Numbered from the stretch's first letter, positions 33,690 to 42,239 are shown. The stretch: 64,000 bases of DNA from G965279335 sp965279285 (GCA_965279285.1 OZ257148.1:806001-870000); one strand, 5' to 3'. A program made the numbers and translations. The notes: generated by a model not told the origin, from the letters alone.

Positions 33690-34777
33690 AAATTGTTGCA
33701 GATGAAAATATTCCTGCTATTGCTGATTATTTTGGCTCGTGTGGTGAGTTGTTGTTGAAGCCTGGGCGGATGATTACTCGAGCTGACTTGTTAGACGCAG
33801 ATATTTTGTTAGTGCGTTCAATTACATGCGTGGATGAAGCTTTATTGCATGATACCACCATAAAATTTGTTGGCAGTGCGACGGCAGGCGCAGATCATTT
33901 AGATAAAGAATGGTTAGATAAAGCTGGAATTTGTTGGAGTGTTGCTACGGGTAATAATGCAGAAGCAGTTGCGCAATATGTAGTTTGTGTTGTGGCAGCT
34001 TTGCAAAAACAAGGTTTGTTAGTTGGGCCAAAATTGCGTGCCGCTGTTATTGGTGTTGGGAATGTAGGATGTTTAATTGTAGACAAGCTTAAAGCATTAG
34101 ATTTTGAAGTATTACAGTATGATCCATTACGAGCAGAAAATGAGACAGATTTTGTTAGCACGAGCTGGGACCAGTTAGATAATTTGGATTTGATTTCGGT
34201 GCATACGCCCTTAACATTGACTGGCCAGTATCCAAGTTATCACTTAATTGAAAAAAATTTTTTAATGCGGCAAAAGCCTGGTTGTGTGTTGTTAAATGCG
34301 GGCCGAGGTGCGGTAGTCGCTTTTGATGATTTGCGGCAATACGGCAAACATTTACATTGGTGTTTAGATGTTTGGGAGTATGAGCCAAAAATTAATTCAG
34401 AAATATTAACCGCTGCTTTGATTGCAACTCCGCATATTGCTGGTTATTCAGAGCAGGCTAAATTGCGTGGTATACAAATGATGTATCAAGCCGCTGTTAA
34501 GTATGGTTTTGTTTCTGCTTTAGCGAATGATCATGGATTAAGCCAAGTTGAAGATTTATTAACTAATAAAAATAATTGGCAAGATATTGTTTTGGATGTC
34601 TATGATCCACGACTAACTTCGCAATTGATGAAAACAATGTTGTTAAATCAGCCTGAGTACTTTGATCATTTACGGAAAAATTTTCCGTTACGGCATGAGT
34701 TTTCTACTTTTAGTATCGCCGATACAGTCTTGTCTCAAGATCAAAAAGCGATATTAAGAAAGTTAGGATTTAGATAA
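33686..34777 (+). CDS. pdxB: Erythronate-4-phosphate dehydrogenase
   Basis: PdxB oxidises 4-phosphoerythronate, the second step of DXP-dependent PLP synthesis. The 363-aa protein is a D-2-hydroxyacid dehydrogenase: MKIVADENIPAIADYFG at the start, RSITCVDEALL, NAEAVAQYVV, the NAD loop VIGVGNVGCLIVDKL, the HTPLT catalytic region, LNAGRGAVV and LDVWEYEP with TPHIAGYSEQAK carrying the catalytic histidine. The C-terminal dimerisation domain typical of PdxB follows. The ATG at 33686 is chosen for its ATGA overlap with ubiA; an upstream frame start at 33647 lies inside ubiA. Confidence 0.96.
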   Translation: MKIVADENIPAIADYFGSCGELLLKPGRMITRADLLDADILLVRSITCVDEALLHDTTIKFVGSATAGADHLDKEWLDKAGICWSVATGNNAEAVAQYVVCVVAALQKQGLLVGPKLRAAVIGVGNVGCLIVDKLKALDFEVLQYDPLRAENETDFVSTSWDQLDNLDLISVHTPLTLTGQYPSYHLIEKNFLMRQKPGCVLLNAGRGAVVAFDDLRQYGKHLHWCLDVWEYEPKINSEILTAALIATPHIAGYSEQAKLRGIQMMYQAAVKYGFVSALANDHGLSQVEDLLTNKNNWQDIVLDVYDPRLTSQLMKTMLLNQPEYFDHLRKNFPLRHEFSTFSIADTVLSQDQKAILRKLGFR

Positions 34778-34791
34778 CTATAGTGCAGCTG

Positions 34792-37197
34792 TTAAAAGAG
34801 CGGTTCACCACTATCATCAGAATCAGAAACTCCTTGCACGCTTGGTAAACCGCCATCTTGATTGGAGCTATTATTTGAGTCTTCATCATCAGGCAGATGT
34901 TGAGCCATGAAATATTCAAAGCGAGCATTGGGATCGCTTGCAGAAGCACGCTTTCCTGTCTCTGTATCAATGCGAACACTCACTATTCCTGGTGGTTGCT
35001 CTAGTGTGTGTTCAGGGCGGCCTTTTAATGCAGCTTGCATGAATTGCATCCAAATAGGTAAGGATGCTTGTGCGCCATATTCGTGTAATGATTGAGCTTG
35101 ATCGAAACCAGTCCATGCTACAGCAACAAAATCAGAATTAAACCCTGCAAACCAAGCATCAACTTGATTATTTGACGTTCCTGTTTTGCCGGCCAGATCT
35201 TGGCGTCCTAAGCTTTTTGCAGCAGTTGCTGTTCCATGCTGAACAACATCTTTTAATACTGAGGTCATTAGAAAGGCATTTTCAGTGCTAATAACATGAG
35301 GAGCATGTGGATTTTCAGCTAATTGTTTTTTTGTAAGTGCTGAGTCAGGTATATAACAATTAGTACAGGCAGTGAGCGGCTTAGCCTGATAGATGATTTT
35401 TCCTTGTGAATTTTCTATGCTATCAATTGCAAAAGGAACTACTCTGTAGCCGCCATTAGCAAAAACAGAAAATGCACTCGCCATTTGTAATGGCGTGACC
35501 GATGCTGTGCCTAAAGCCAGAGAAAGCACAGGAGGCATTTGTTCTTTGCTAAAACCAAAGCGTTGCAAGTAATCAATGGCATAAGGAACGCCAACCATAT
35601 TGAGTAAGCGTATGCTGACTAAGTTGCGAGAAAGCATAAGAGCATCGTGTAAGCGTGTTGGACCATAAAATTTGCGGTCAGTGTTTTGTGGGCGCCATAA
35701 AGTATTGTCGTTAGGATTTTCCACAACAATGGGAGCATCATTAACGATGGTAGCTAATGTATAGCCTTTTTCTAGGCCAGCAGAATAAATAAAGGGTTTG
35801 AAGCTAGAGCCTGGTTGTCGTTGAGCATTAGTAATAACATTAAAGTTACTGAGCTGAAAATCAAAGCCTCCGACGAGCGCTACAATTTCACCATTTGTTG
35901 GGTTTAATACGATGAGTCCTGCATTTGCACGAGGAAGTTGCGCGAGACGCCAGCCTTCTGCGGTATGCATAAGGCGAATGACATCACCTAGTTTTACAAT
36001 ATCTTTGGCTTTTTTAGGATTAGAGCCCAAATAATCAGCATTAATTCTTTTGCGTGCCCAGCTTAGTCCAGACCAAGGTATAGTTACCATGGTACCTTTG
36101 GCGCGTAAAACTGTAATTGAGTCTTGGCTCATGTCAATGACAGCAGCAGGTTCTAAACCATTGATGACAGATATGTCACTTAATTCTTTCTCCCATTCTT
36201 CCATAGTGGTTAAATCAGGTAAGCCTAGATTTTTTTCAGCGCCACGATAACCGTGTCGTTGGTCGTATGCTATTAAGCCATCGTGAATAGCGAGATTAGC
36301 TTCATTTTGTAAACGACTATCGAGAGTGGTGTACACATTAAAGCCGTCAGTATAAACTTCCTCACCATACATTTGTTCAAGTTGCTGACGGACTAGCTCT
36401 GCAGCATAGGGTGCTCTTACTTGGACTTGAATGTCGTGATAATGAGCGTTGAGTGGTGTAGCCACCGCAGCTTTATAGGCTTTAGAATCAATATAGTGTA
36501 ATTCGTACATGCGTGCTAACACATGATTACGGCGTTTTAGTGCAGCTTCTGGATTAGCTAAAGGGTTAAGTGCAGAAGGTGCTTTAGGTAGTCCAGCTAA
36601 CATAGCATATTGATCAAGTGTTAATTCATCTAATGGTTTTCCATAATAAATTTCCGCTGCTGCTCCTACACCATAAGCGCGATTACCAAGAAAAATTTTA
36701 TTGAGGTAAAGTTCTAGAATTTTTTTCTTTGTAAGTTTGTGATCAATCTTTAAAGCAAGTAAAATTTCTCGTAGCTTACGACCAAAAGTTTTATGCCGAG
36801 TAAGATAAAAACTTCGCGCTACTTGCATGGTAATTGTGCTGCCGCCTTGTTCTTTTCTGCCCGTTGCTATCAGTAAGAGTGAGGCGCGCATTAGGCCAGG
36901 AATGTCTATCCCCGGATGTTGAAAATAACGCTGATCTTCTGTTGCAAGGACAGCATCAATTAATTGTTGTGGAATTTTTTCGTACGGGATGGGGATGCGT
37001 CGTTTTTCACCATACGCAGCAATTAATTTTTTATCATGGGTAAAAATTTGTAATGGCACTTGGAGTTGTACGGTGTTCAATGCATCAATATTAGGAAGCT
37101 CAAATTCTATATAATACAGAATGCCAATAGCAGAAACGCTGGCCAAAAATAAGCTAATGTAAAAAGAATATTTAAATAGTCGTAACAAATAATTCAT
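34792..37197 (-). CDS. mrcA: Penicillin-binding protein 1A (bifunctional transglycosylase/transpeptidase)
   Basis: A class A PBP of 801 aa that polymerises and cross-links peptidoglycan. It has an N-terminal transmembrane anchor (YSFYISLFLASVSAIGILYY), the GT51 domain with the catalytic glutamate in LATEDQRYFQHPGIDIPG and GGSTITMQVARSFYL, an OB-like domain with SWARKRINADY, and a transpeptidase domain with PGSSFKPFIY (Ser-x-x-Lys), SRN and KTGTSN. The tail is acidic and Ser-rich (DDEDSNNSSNQDG). Divergent placement from pilMNO(P)Q is common in gammaproteobacteria. Confidence 0.96.
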   Translation of the reverse strand: MNYLLRLFKYSFYISLFLASVSAIGILYYIEFELPNIDALNTVQLQVPLQIFTHDKKLIAAYGEKRRIPIPYEKIPQQLIDAVLATEDQRYFQHPGIDIPGLMRASLLLIATGRKEQGGSTITMQVARSFYLTRHKTFGRKLREILLALKIDHKLTKKKILELYLNKIFLGNRAYGVGAAAEIYYGKPLDELTLDQYAMLAGLPKAPSALNPLANPEAALKRRNHVLARMYELHYIDSKAYKAAVATPLNAHYHDIQVQVRAPYAAELVRQQLEQMYGEEVYTDGFNVYTTLDSRLQNEANLAIHDGLIAYDQRHGYRGAEKNLGLPDLTTMEEWEKELSDISVINGLEPAAVIDMSQDSITVLRAKGTMVTIPWSGLSWARKRINADYLGSNPKKAKDIVKLGDVIRLMHTAEGWRLAQLPRANAGLIVLNPTNGEIVALVGGFDFQLSNFNVITNAQRQPGSSFKPFIYSAGLEKGYTLATIVNDAPIVVENPNDNTLWRPQNTDRKFYGPTRLHDALMLSRNLVSIRLLNMVGVPYAIDYLQRFGFSKEQMPPVLSLALGTASVTPLQMASAFSVFANGGYRVVPFAIDSIENSQGKIIYQAKPLTACTNCYIPDSALTKKQLAENPHAPHVISTENAFLMTSVLKDVVQHGTATAAKSLGRQDLAGKTGTSNNQVDAWFAGFNSDFVAVAWTGFDQAQSLHEYGAQASLPIWMQFMQAALKGRPEHTLEQPPGIVSVRIDTETGKRASASDPNARFEYFMAQHLPDDEDSNNSSNQDGGLPSVQGVSDSDDSGEPLF

Positions 37198-37414
37198 AAT
37201 TGATAAATCACACTCGGTTGTTATTAGTATTTCACGTGCAATCAGATAATAGTGGTGTTATTATTATCGACTCCCCTCAACAGCCAGCATTTTACTACAA
37301 AAGCGATAATAATATTAGCCAAATTTTTTATTTTTAAGTGTCTTGCGTGTCTCCCCTTGTATCTTGTCAATAGTCAAATTAATCAACAGATTAACGGTGT
37401 TTTCTCAGCAGAGG

Positions 37415-37596
37415 GTAACTATTCAGCGTTCAAAGTTTAGTGGGCACGCTGCGCTTTGCCCACCCTACGATTTTGAATTTATGGCGGGGTGTATATTTTT
37501 GGTGAAATGTGGGGTATGCCACAATTTGATTGTATTAAAAATGTAGGGTGGGCAAAGCGCAGCGTGCCCACCAAACTTTGTCTACTGAGTAGCTAC
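37415..37596. repeat. Hairpin element copy 5 in the mrcA-pilM intergenic region
   Basis: The 428-bp region between mrcA and pilM (37198-37625) contains this element and nothing else I can identify except AT-rich sequence at 37198-37414, presumably holding the divergent promoters. The element has GTAACTATTCAGC at its left end, the core with a weakened left arm (TTTAGTGGGCACG), a long internal segment of about 80 bases with no match to other copies, and the standard right arm. It ends 29 bp before the pilM start. Confidence 0.9.
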
Positions 37597-37625
37597 CAGA
37601 AAATATTTATAACTAGGAGGTATTT

Positions 37626-38558
37626 TTGGAAATATTCCTGTCTCTAAAAAAGCGTTTAATCATAGGGGTAGATATTCGTCCTGATCAAATTTGTTTGTTG
37701 CGGATGAAAAGGTCGCAAGGCCAGCAACAAATCGAGCTAGTTCACCATGCTAAGTTGCCCTCTGGTGTCATTATAGATGGAAAAGTGATGGAATTTAATC
37801 AATTAGTAGCAGTGATGGCTACTCTGGTTAGGGAAGCAAACATACACGGTTGTGCTGCAGCAATTGGGTTGCCTAATCGGAGTGTTATTAGTCAGACCAT
37901 CATGTTGCCGGATACCTTGCATGAAAAAGAATATGAAGCTGAAATTGATACGCATATTCAGCAATATATACCTGGAATTACTGGAAAAGTTTGTTTTGAT
38001 TATTTGCGACTAAAAAAAGAGTTGCCACATCAGGCTTTGTTAGTTGTAGCAAAAAAAGAATTAATGTCTCCTTATGTTGATGCAGTAAACCAAGCGGGGT
38101 TGTTAGTAAAAATAGTGGATGTCGATGTGTATGCCATAGTAAGAGCTGTCAGTGCTTTTGTGAAAATTAAAAATAAAACCATAGGAATATTAGTGTGTGA
38201 CGGCGGGTATGCGCAAATTATTTTAATGCGGGATTTAAATATTATTTTTGCTCAACAAATAGATTATCAGAATGGTGACGATAGTTTGCTACAGAATTTT
38301 TTTGCGGAAATAAGCAAGGTAATTCAATTAGGTTTTTCAGCATTCCACTCAGAGCAGATTGAGCTATTTTATTTAGTTGGTAATGCTCCGTATTTGCAAG
38401 AGATAGAAGAATTTATGCAAAAAAATCTTTTAATATTAGTTGAGATGATTGAAACAAAGTCATTTTTTTCTGGTAGTTTGAAAGAAAAATTAAATTATTC
38501 GACTGCTCCTTCATTGGTGAGCATGGGTTTAGCGTTGCGGAGTTGTCCGCTATGGTAG
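37626..38558 (+). CDS. pilM: PilM, actin-like type IV pilus assembly protein
   Basis: PilM is a cytoplasmic actin-fold ATPase that binds the N-terminus of PilN at the inner membrane. The 310-aa protein has VDIRPDQICLLRM at the start, VAAAIGLPNRSVISQTI-like phosphate loop (AAAIGLPNRSV, about 79-89) and GILVCDGGYAQIILM (about 187-201). The start is a TTG five bases after AGGAGG, a strong signal that compensates for the rare codon. It opens the pilM-pilN-pilO(P)-pilQ-aroK series; homologues in Haemophilus are comA-comE, needed for DNA uptake. Confidence 0.92.
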   Translation: MEIFLSLKKRLIIGVDIRPDQICLLRMKRSQGQQQIELVHHAKLPSGVIIDGKVMEFNQLVAVMATLVREANIHGCAAAIGLPNRSVISQTIMLPDTLHEKEYEAEIDTHIQQYIPGITGKVCFDYLRLKKELPHQALLVVAKKELMSPYVDAVNQAGLLVKIVDVDVYAIVRAVSAFVKIKNKTIGILVCDGGYAQIILMRDLNIIFAQQIDYQNGDDSLLQNFFAEISKVIQLGFSAFHSEQIELFYLVGNAPYLQEIEEFMQKNLLILVEMIETKSFFSGSLKEKLNYSTAPSLVSMGLALRSCPLW

Positions 38559-39052
38559 AGATTAATTTATTATCTTGGCGAGAGCCTAGGCAACAGTTTA
38601 TTTTTAAACTAATTGCCAGCATATATTCTATTATTTTAGGATTTGTTGTTTTAATTCTTCTTGCTTTACATAGTCATTTGGCTCATCAATCATCGTTGAT
38701 GCGTGAAAAATTACAGCAGTTAGATAATCAGCAAAATAAGGTAGTTAATCAAACCACAAGGCGAAATGATTCTTCAGGCGAAGAAATATTACTAAGCAAA
38801 AATAAAAAACAAACCATTATCTTTGCTTTAATGCGAGAGCTGTTTCGTCTCCAGATTCCAGGGGTGCATTTAATCGAAATAGTTTTTGAACGTAAACAGC
38901 TTGTCATGAGAGGTCTGGCTGAGGATAGTCATGAAATTTATCATTTAATGGCTGAATTATTGGCGCTAAAAAAAATGAGTGCTGTCAAGTTAGATTCAAT
39001 GAAAAGAAAGCCAGAAGGGATACAGTTTCAGTTGCGAGTGGTGGAGTTTTAG
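38552..39052 (+). CDS. pilN: PilN, inner-membrane alignment protein
   Basis: PilN has a short cytoplasmic N-terminus that docks on PilM, one transmembrane helix and a periplasmic coiled coil plus ferredoxin-like domain. Here the start VEINLLSWREPRQQ matches the conserved INLLPWRE motif, followed by a helix (IYSIILGFVVLILLALHSHL) and a coiled coil (REKLQQLDNQQNKV). I use the ATG at 38552 (166 aa), which overlaps the pilM stop; a TTG three codons earlier is possible. It overlaps the next gene by one base. Confidence 0.9.
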   Translation: MVEINLLSWREPRQQFIFKLIASIYSIILGFVVLILLALHSHLAHQSSLMREKLQQLDNQQNKVVNQTTRRNDSSGEEILLSKNKKQTIIFALMRELFRLQIPGVHLIEIVFERKQLVMRGLAEDSHEIYHLMAELLALKKMSAVKLDSMKRKPEGIQFQLRVVEF

Positions 39053-39888
39053 TGTTAATGATAAATGTTGTGATTAAGCGCCATGTTTTTTTTGCTGTTA
39101 TTTGTGCCGGCATTTTTTTAATAGCGACGGCTTGGCTGGACATTGCTTATTTTACTCGGCAACAGCATAGCTATCGTGTGCAAGAGCAGCTTGTATTAGC
39201 AAAGCTTGCCGAAAATAAAATACGACAAGAAAAAATGCTTCATGATGGTTTAGCGGCAAAAAAAAATATGGATCAAAAAATAATTCCAGTAGTAGGAAAA
39301 AGAGCTAGGGATAAGTTTTTTGAGAAATTGGTTAACGCTGCGGAATCTCGCGGTTTATTGCTTCAGTCAGGAGATACAAAAGACATTGGCAGTGCAAATT
39401 ACACAGCGGCATATTTAAAGTTGACTGGTGACTTGTCGCAAGTATTAAGTTTTTTTGAATTTATAGCAGATGCTGATTTTTTTATTTTATTAGATAGTTT
39501 TACTTTAAAGGCAGGTAATGATTTTAATGTTCAGCTTAATATTAATCTGAGTATTTATCCTTTTTCACTCTCTTTGAAGCAGAGAAAAATTTTTTCTGCT
39601 CCAGAGTTAAATAAGATTTTTCTTAAGTTAGAAAAAAACCCTGACCGAGAGATTAGTGATATCTCGCAAGCTGCTACAAGTTTTTCTTTGGTTTCTTTCA
39701 AGCAATTACATTTTATAGGTTCAGCTAAAGTAAAAGGCTGTTGGTGGGCTTGGTTAAAACAGCCTAATCATCAGTTAATTTCGGTGCAGTTATTGGATTA
39801 TCTTGGAAGTGAGCGAGCACGTGTTGTGCAAATAAATGAGCAAGGTGTGGTTGTTAGTTTTGGTCAGCAGTTGGTAACTATTCAGTGA
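39052..39888 (+). CDS. pilO: PilO-PilP fusion-like alignment-complex protein
   Basis: A 278-aa protein with a transmembrane helix (HVFFAVICAGIFLIATAWLDI), a coiled coil (about 45-75) and a ferredoxin-like PilO domain to about residue 190. Residues 213-278 (SFKQLHFIGSAKVKGCWWAW, then SVQLLDYLGSERARVV) look like the PilP homology domain that contacts PilQ. A separate lipoprotein PilP gene is absent between this gene and pilQ, so the two functions appear fused; the lipobox is missing. The last codons VTIQ and the stop are supplied by the GTAACTATTCAGTGA end of hairpin copy 6. A GTG start at 39052 has GGAG five bases upstream; an ATG at 39058 is the alternative. Confidence 0.82.
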   Translation: MLMINVVIKRHVFFAVICAGIFLIATAWLDIAYFTRQQHSYRVQEQLVLAKLAENKIRQEKMLHDGLAAKKNMDQKIIPVVGKRARDKFFEKLVNAAESRGLLLQSGDTKDIGSANYTAAYLKLTGDLSQVLSFFEFIADADFFILLDSFTLKAGNDFNVQLNINLSIYPFSLSLKQRKIFSAPELNKIFLKLEKNPDREISDISQAATSFSLVSFKQLHFIGSAKVKGCWWAWLKQPNHQLISVQLLDYLGSERARVVQINEQGVVVSFGQQLVTIQ

Positions 39889-40048
39889 AAAGCCAAGGAA
39901 TTTGGTGGGCACGCTGCGCTTTGCCCACCCTACGTTTTTTATAATTGCAGCCACCTTTTTTCCAATAAAATATTAAAATTGTGATGCTTTTGTAGGGTGG
40001 GCAAAGCGCAGCGTGCCCACCAAAACTCTTTGGCTGCTGAGTAGTTAC
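39874..40048. repeat. Hairpin element copy 6, long-loop type, inverted relative of copy 4
   Basis: GTAACTATTCAG at 39874-39885 forms the last four sense codons of the upstream pilus gene, and the following TGA is its stop. The left core is at about 39902-39933, the right core at about 39993-40021, and the inner bases match copy 4 in reverse complement. The element lies inside the pil operon, ending 25 bp before the pilQ ATG. Confidence 0.9.
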
Positions 40049-40073
40049 GTTTTATTTGTGATAAGGATTTTTG

Positions 40074-41315
40074 ATGTTAAAGATAATTAAATTTTTTTTA
40101 GTCGGAATTATTTTGTCGTTATTTATTGATGGAATAGTCTATGGTTTTAGTTCAACTGAGCGAAATGGAAAAGATTTTTCTATTGACTTGCAGGATGTTA
40201 GCTTGGCTGACGTGTTGCATATGATAGCGAAGTTTGATGGCCAAAATGTGATAGTGAGCCGCTCAGTTGCCGGCATTATTTCCTTGCATTTGCATCATGT
40301 TTCAGCTCGCGAAACATTCAAATTGTTACTTGCTTCGCATGGTTTAGTCAGCGTGTCGTTAGGAAGCGTCGCATTTATTACGTTAAAAGATGATTGGGTT
40401 AAGCACGAGGCGGATCAATTAAAGATGCAAGAATTAAAAGATACCGTTGCACCATTGGTAACCCAAGTTTGGCAAATTCATTATGCAAGAGCGCAAGATA
40501 TTAGTCATTTACTTGGGGAGAGTGGCCATTCATTGTTGTCACGTCGAGGCCAAGTACATATTGATAAACGGACTAACAGCCTTTGTATTCAAGATACGGT
40601 GGATCGGATACAGCAAATGGCACTTTTGATTCGCCGAGTTGATGTGCCGGTACAGCAAGTGTTGATTGAAGCACATTTGGCTAGCGTTGACAGTGATTTT
40701 GAACGTAATATTGGTGTGCATTTTTCAACGCAAAAAAAGGGTATAACTTTCTCAGGTTTAGGGAGTGCTGCTGCAAATGCAACATCTGATGTATTAGTGG
40801 CAAAATTGGATAGTGCTTTTTTAACAATGCAATTGAATGCATTAGAAAGCTCTGGTCATGGCGAGCTTATTTCGAGCCCGCGTTTATTTACAGCTAATCA
40901 ACAAACAGCCGCGATTGAGTCAGGAGAAGAGATTCCTTATCAGGAAGAGAGCGCTAATGGTGGAACAATGGTTATGTTTAAAAAAGCAGTATTGAGTTTG
41001 AAAGTGACGCCGCAGATTTTGCCTGGGAAGAAAGTCTTGTTACAATTACAAATTAATCAAGACAAACCCAGTAAATTAGTTGTGCAGGGTGTTCCAGCGA
41101 TTAGTACGCGCCAGCTGAGCACTAGTATTTTGGTGCGGGATGGTGAAACAGTAGTTTTAGGCGGTGTTTATGAGTCAAATCGTGAGCATGGTGTGCAAGC
41201 TATTCCATTTTTAGCTAAGATTCCTTTATTAGGTTTTTTATTTCAGCAAAATGATACTATAGATAATAAGCGGGTACTGTTAATTTTTGTAACGCCTAAA
41301 ATTATTCCGCAGTGA
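40074..41315 (+). CDS. pilQ: PilQ/ComE-type secretin, short form
   Basis: An outer-membrane secretin through which the pilus passes or DNA enters. The protein is 413 aa, well short of the ~700 aa of Pseudomonas PilQ and near Haemophilus ComE: a signal peptide (IIKFFLVGIILSLFIDGIVYG), a secretin/TonB short N-terminal domain (SIDLQDVSLADVLHMIAKFDGQN), an N1-like domain (TQVWQIHYARAQDISHLL) and the secretin core (VPVQQVLIEAHLASVDSDFERNIGVHF; VVLGGVYESNREHGVQAIPFLAKIPLLGFLFQ). The N-terminal AMIN domains that bind peptidoglycan are missing. AAGGA precedes the ATG at 40074; aroK follows after 12 bp. Confidence 0.93.
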   Translation: MLKIIKFFLVGIILSLFIDGIVYGFSSTERNGKDFSIDLQDVSLADVLHMIAKFDGQNVIVSRSVAGIISLHLHHVSARETFKLLLASHGLVSVSLGSVAFITLKDDWVKHEADQLKMQELKDTVAPLVTQVWQIHYARAQDISHLLGESGHSLLSRRGQVHIDKRTNSLCIQDTVDRIQQMALLIRRVDVPVQQVLIEAHLASVDSDFERNIGVHFSTQKKGITFSGLGSAAANATSDVLVAKLDSAFLTMQLNALESSGHGELISSPRLFTANQQTAAIESGEEIPYQEESANGGTMVMFKKAVLSLKVTPQILPGKKVLLQLQINQDKPSKLVVQGVPAISTRQLSTSILVRDGETVVLGGVYESNREHGVQAIPFLAKIPLLGFLFQQNDTIDNKRVLLIFVTPKIIPQ

Positions 41316-41327
41316 GGTGGAAAGTAA

Positions 41328-41852
41328 ATGGTCATGTTGAAGTCAAATAAAATTTTTTTAATTGGCCCGATGGGTGCTGGGAAGAGTAGCGTAGGAAGAT
41401 ACTTGGCTGCGCAGTTAGAGCTCGATTTTTATGATACAGATGAAGAAATCGAAAAACGTACTGGTGTTGATATCGGCTGGATTTTTGATGTTGAGGGTGA
41501 GCAGGGTTTTCGGGAGCGTGAAACAGCAGTTATTGATGAGTTAACTCAACTTTCGCACATTGTTTTAGCGACGGGTGGCGGCTCAGTTGTTGAGCCATTA
41601 AATCAGGAACTGTTAAAAAAGCGCGGTATTTTAATTTATTTGGAAGTTTCTCTTAAGCATCAAGAAACACGCACATTGAATGAGAGCCGTCGCCCTTTAC
41701 TGCGGGTACAAAATCGCCAAGAAGTATTAGAAAAATTACAGGATGAGCGTGAGCCGATTTATGCATCATTAGCTGATTTAACTGTTTTAACCGACAAGCG
41801 CACAGTGCGTGCAGTTGCTGATGATATTATTGGTTATTTAAAAAAAGCGTGA
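41328..41852 (+). CDS. aroK: Shikimate kinase
   Basis: AroK phosphorylates shikimate in the chorismate pathway. The 174-aa protein has Walker A GPMGAGKSSVGR (about 13-24), the shikimate-binding DTDEEIEKRTG, FRERE, TGGGSVV and the lid region ESRRPLL. GAGGTGG precedes the ATG. The pilQ-aroK order is conserved, but aroB, which normally follows, is absent; the next gene is convergent and unrelated. Confidence 0.96.
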   Translation: MVMLKSNKIFLIGPMGAGKSSVGRYLAAQLELDFYDTDEEIEKRTGVDIGWIFDVEGEQGFRERETAVIDELTQLSHIVLATGGGSVVEPLNQELLKKRGILIYLEVSLKHQETRTLNESRRPLLRVQNRQEVLEKLQDEREPIYASLADLTVLTDKRTVRAVADDIIGYLKKA

Positions 41853-41889
41853 TGATGGTGAGATTGGGTGGGTTGGTATAATTGCAAAT

Positions 41890-41921
41890 CGTCATTCCTA
41901 TTTGCATAGGAATGACGAATT
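41890..41921. terminator. Bidirectional stem-loop terminator after aroK
   Basis: A perfect 12-bp stem (CGTCATTCCTAT and its complement) with a TTGC loop spans 41890-41917 and is followed by AATTTT on the plus strand. It lies between the convergent aroK and lipoprotein genes and probably ends both transcripts. Confidence 0.7.
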
Positions 41922-41930
41922 TTCGCAATA

Positions 41931-42239
41931 TTAATGTGTAGCTGGAGCTGGTGTAGTGACTGTTGTTGTGGTCGTTGTTGTTGCTTCTGGAGCTGTTGCA
42001 GCAGGAGCCGTTGTGGTAGCAGCTGGTGCGGTAGTTACAGCGGTGTTTTCAGTTGTCGCAGGAGCTGCAGGAGCCATTGTGTTGCTTGCTTCTGGAGCTG
42101 CTGGTTGTGCTACTTCAGCTGGAGCTTGTGTGGTTGTTGTCGTTGTTTCAGTTGTTTTGGTTTCTTCGCCTTTTTTGCTGCAAGCAACAACGCCAATAAT
42201 GCAAAGAGCGGTCAATGTAGCAACTATAATTTTGTTCAT
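41931..42239 (-). CDS. Ala/Thr/Pro-rich putative lipoprotein
   Basis: A 102-aa protein with a lipoprotein signal peptide: MNKIIVATLTALCIIGVVAC, lipidation expected at Cys20 within VVAC. The mature part starts SKKGEETK and is otherwise almost entirely Thr, Ala, Pro and Glu, low-complexity and surely extended. Such proteins can act as envelope spacers or adhesin-like stalks, but no function can be named. The GCT/GTT-rich codons make long spurious frames on the opposite strand, which I discard. A GGGA 11 bases upstream is a weak ribosome-binding site. Confidence 0.8.
   Translation of the reverse strand: MNKIIVATLTALCIIGVVACSKKGEETKTTETTTTTTQAPAEVAQPAAPEASNTMAPAAPATTENTAVTTAPAATTTAPAATAPEATTTTTTTVTTPAPATH

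Noticed and set aside
37252..37546. Small plus-strand frames between mrcA and pilM
   Set aside because: They run into hairpin copy 5, lack ribosome-binding sites and have no recognisable features.
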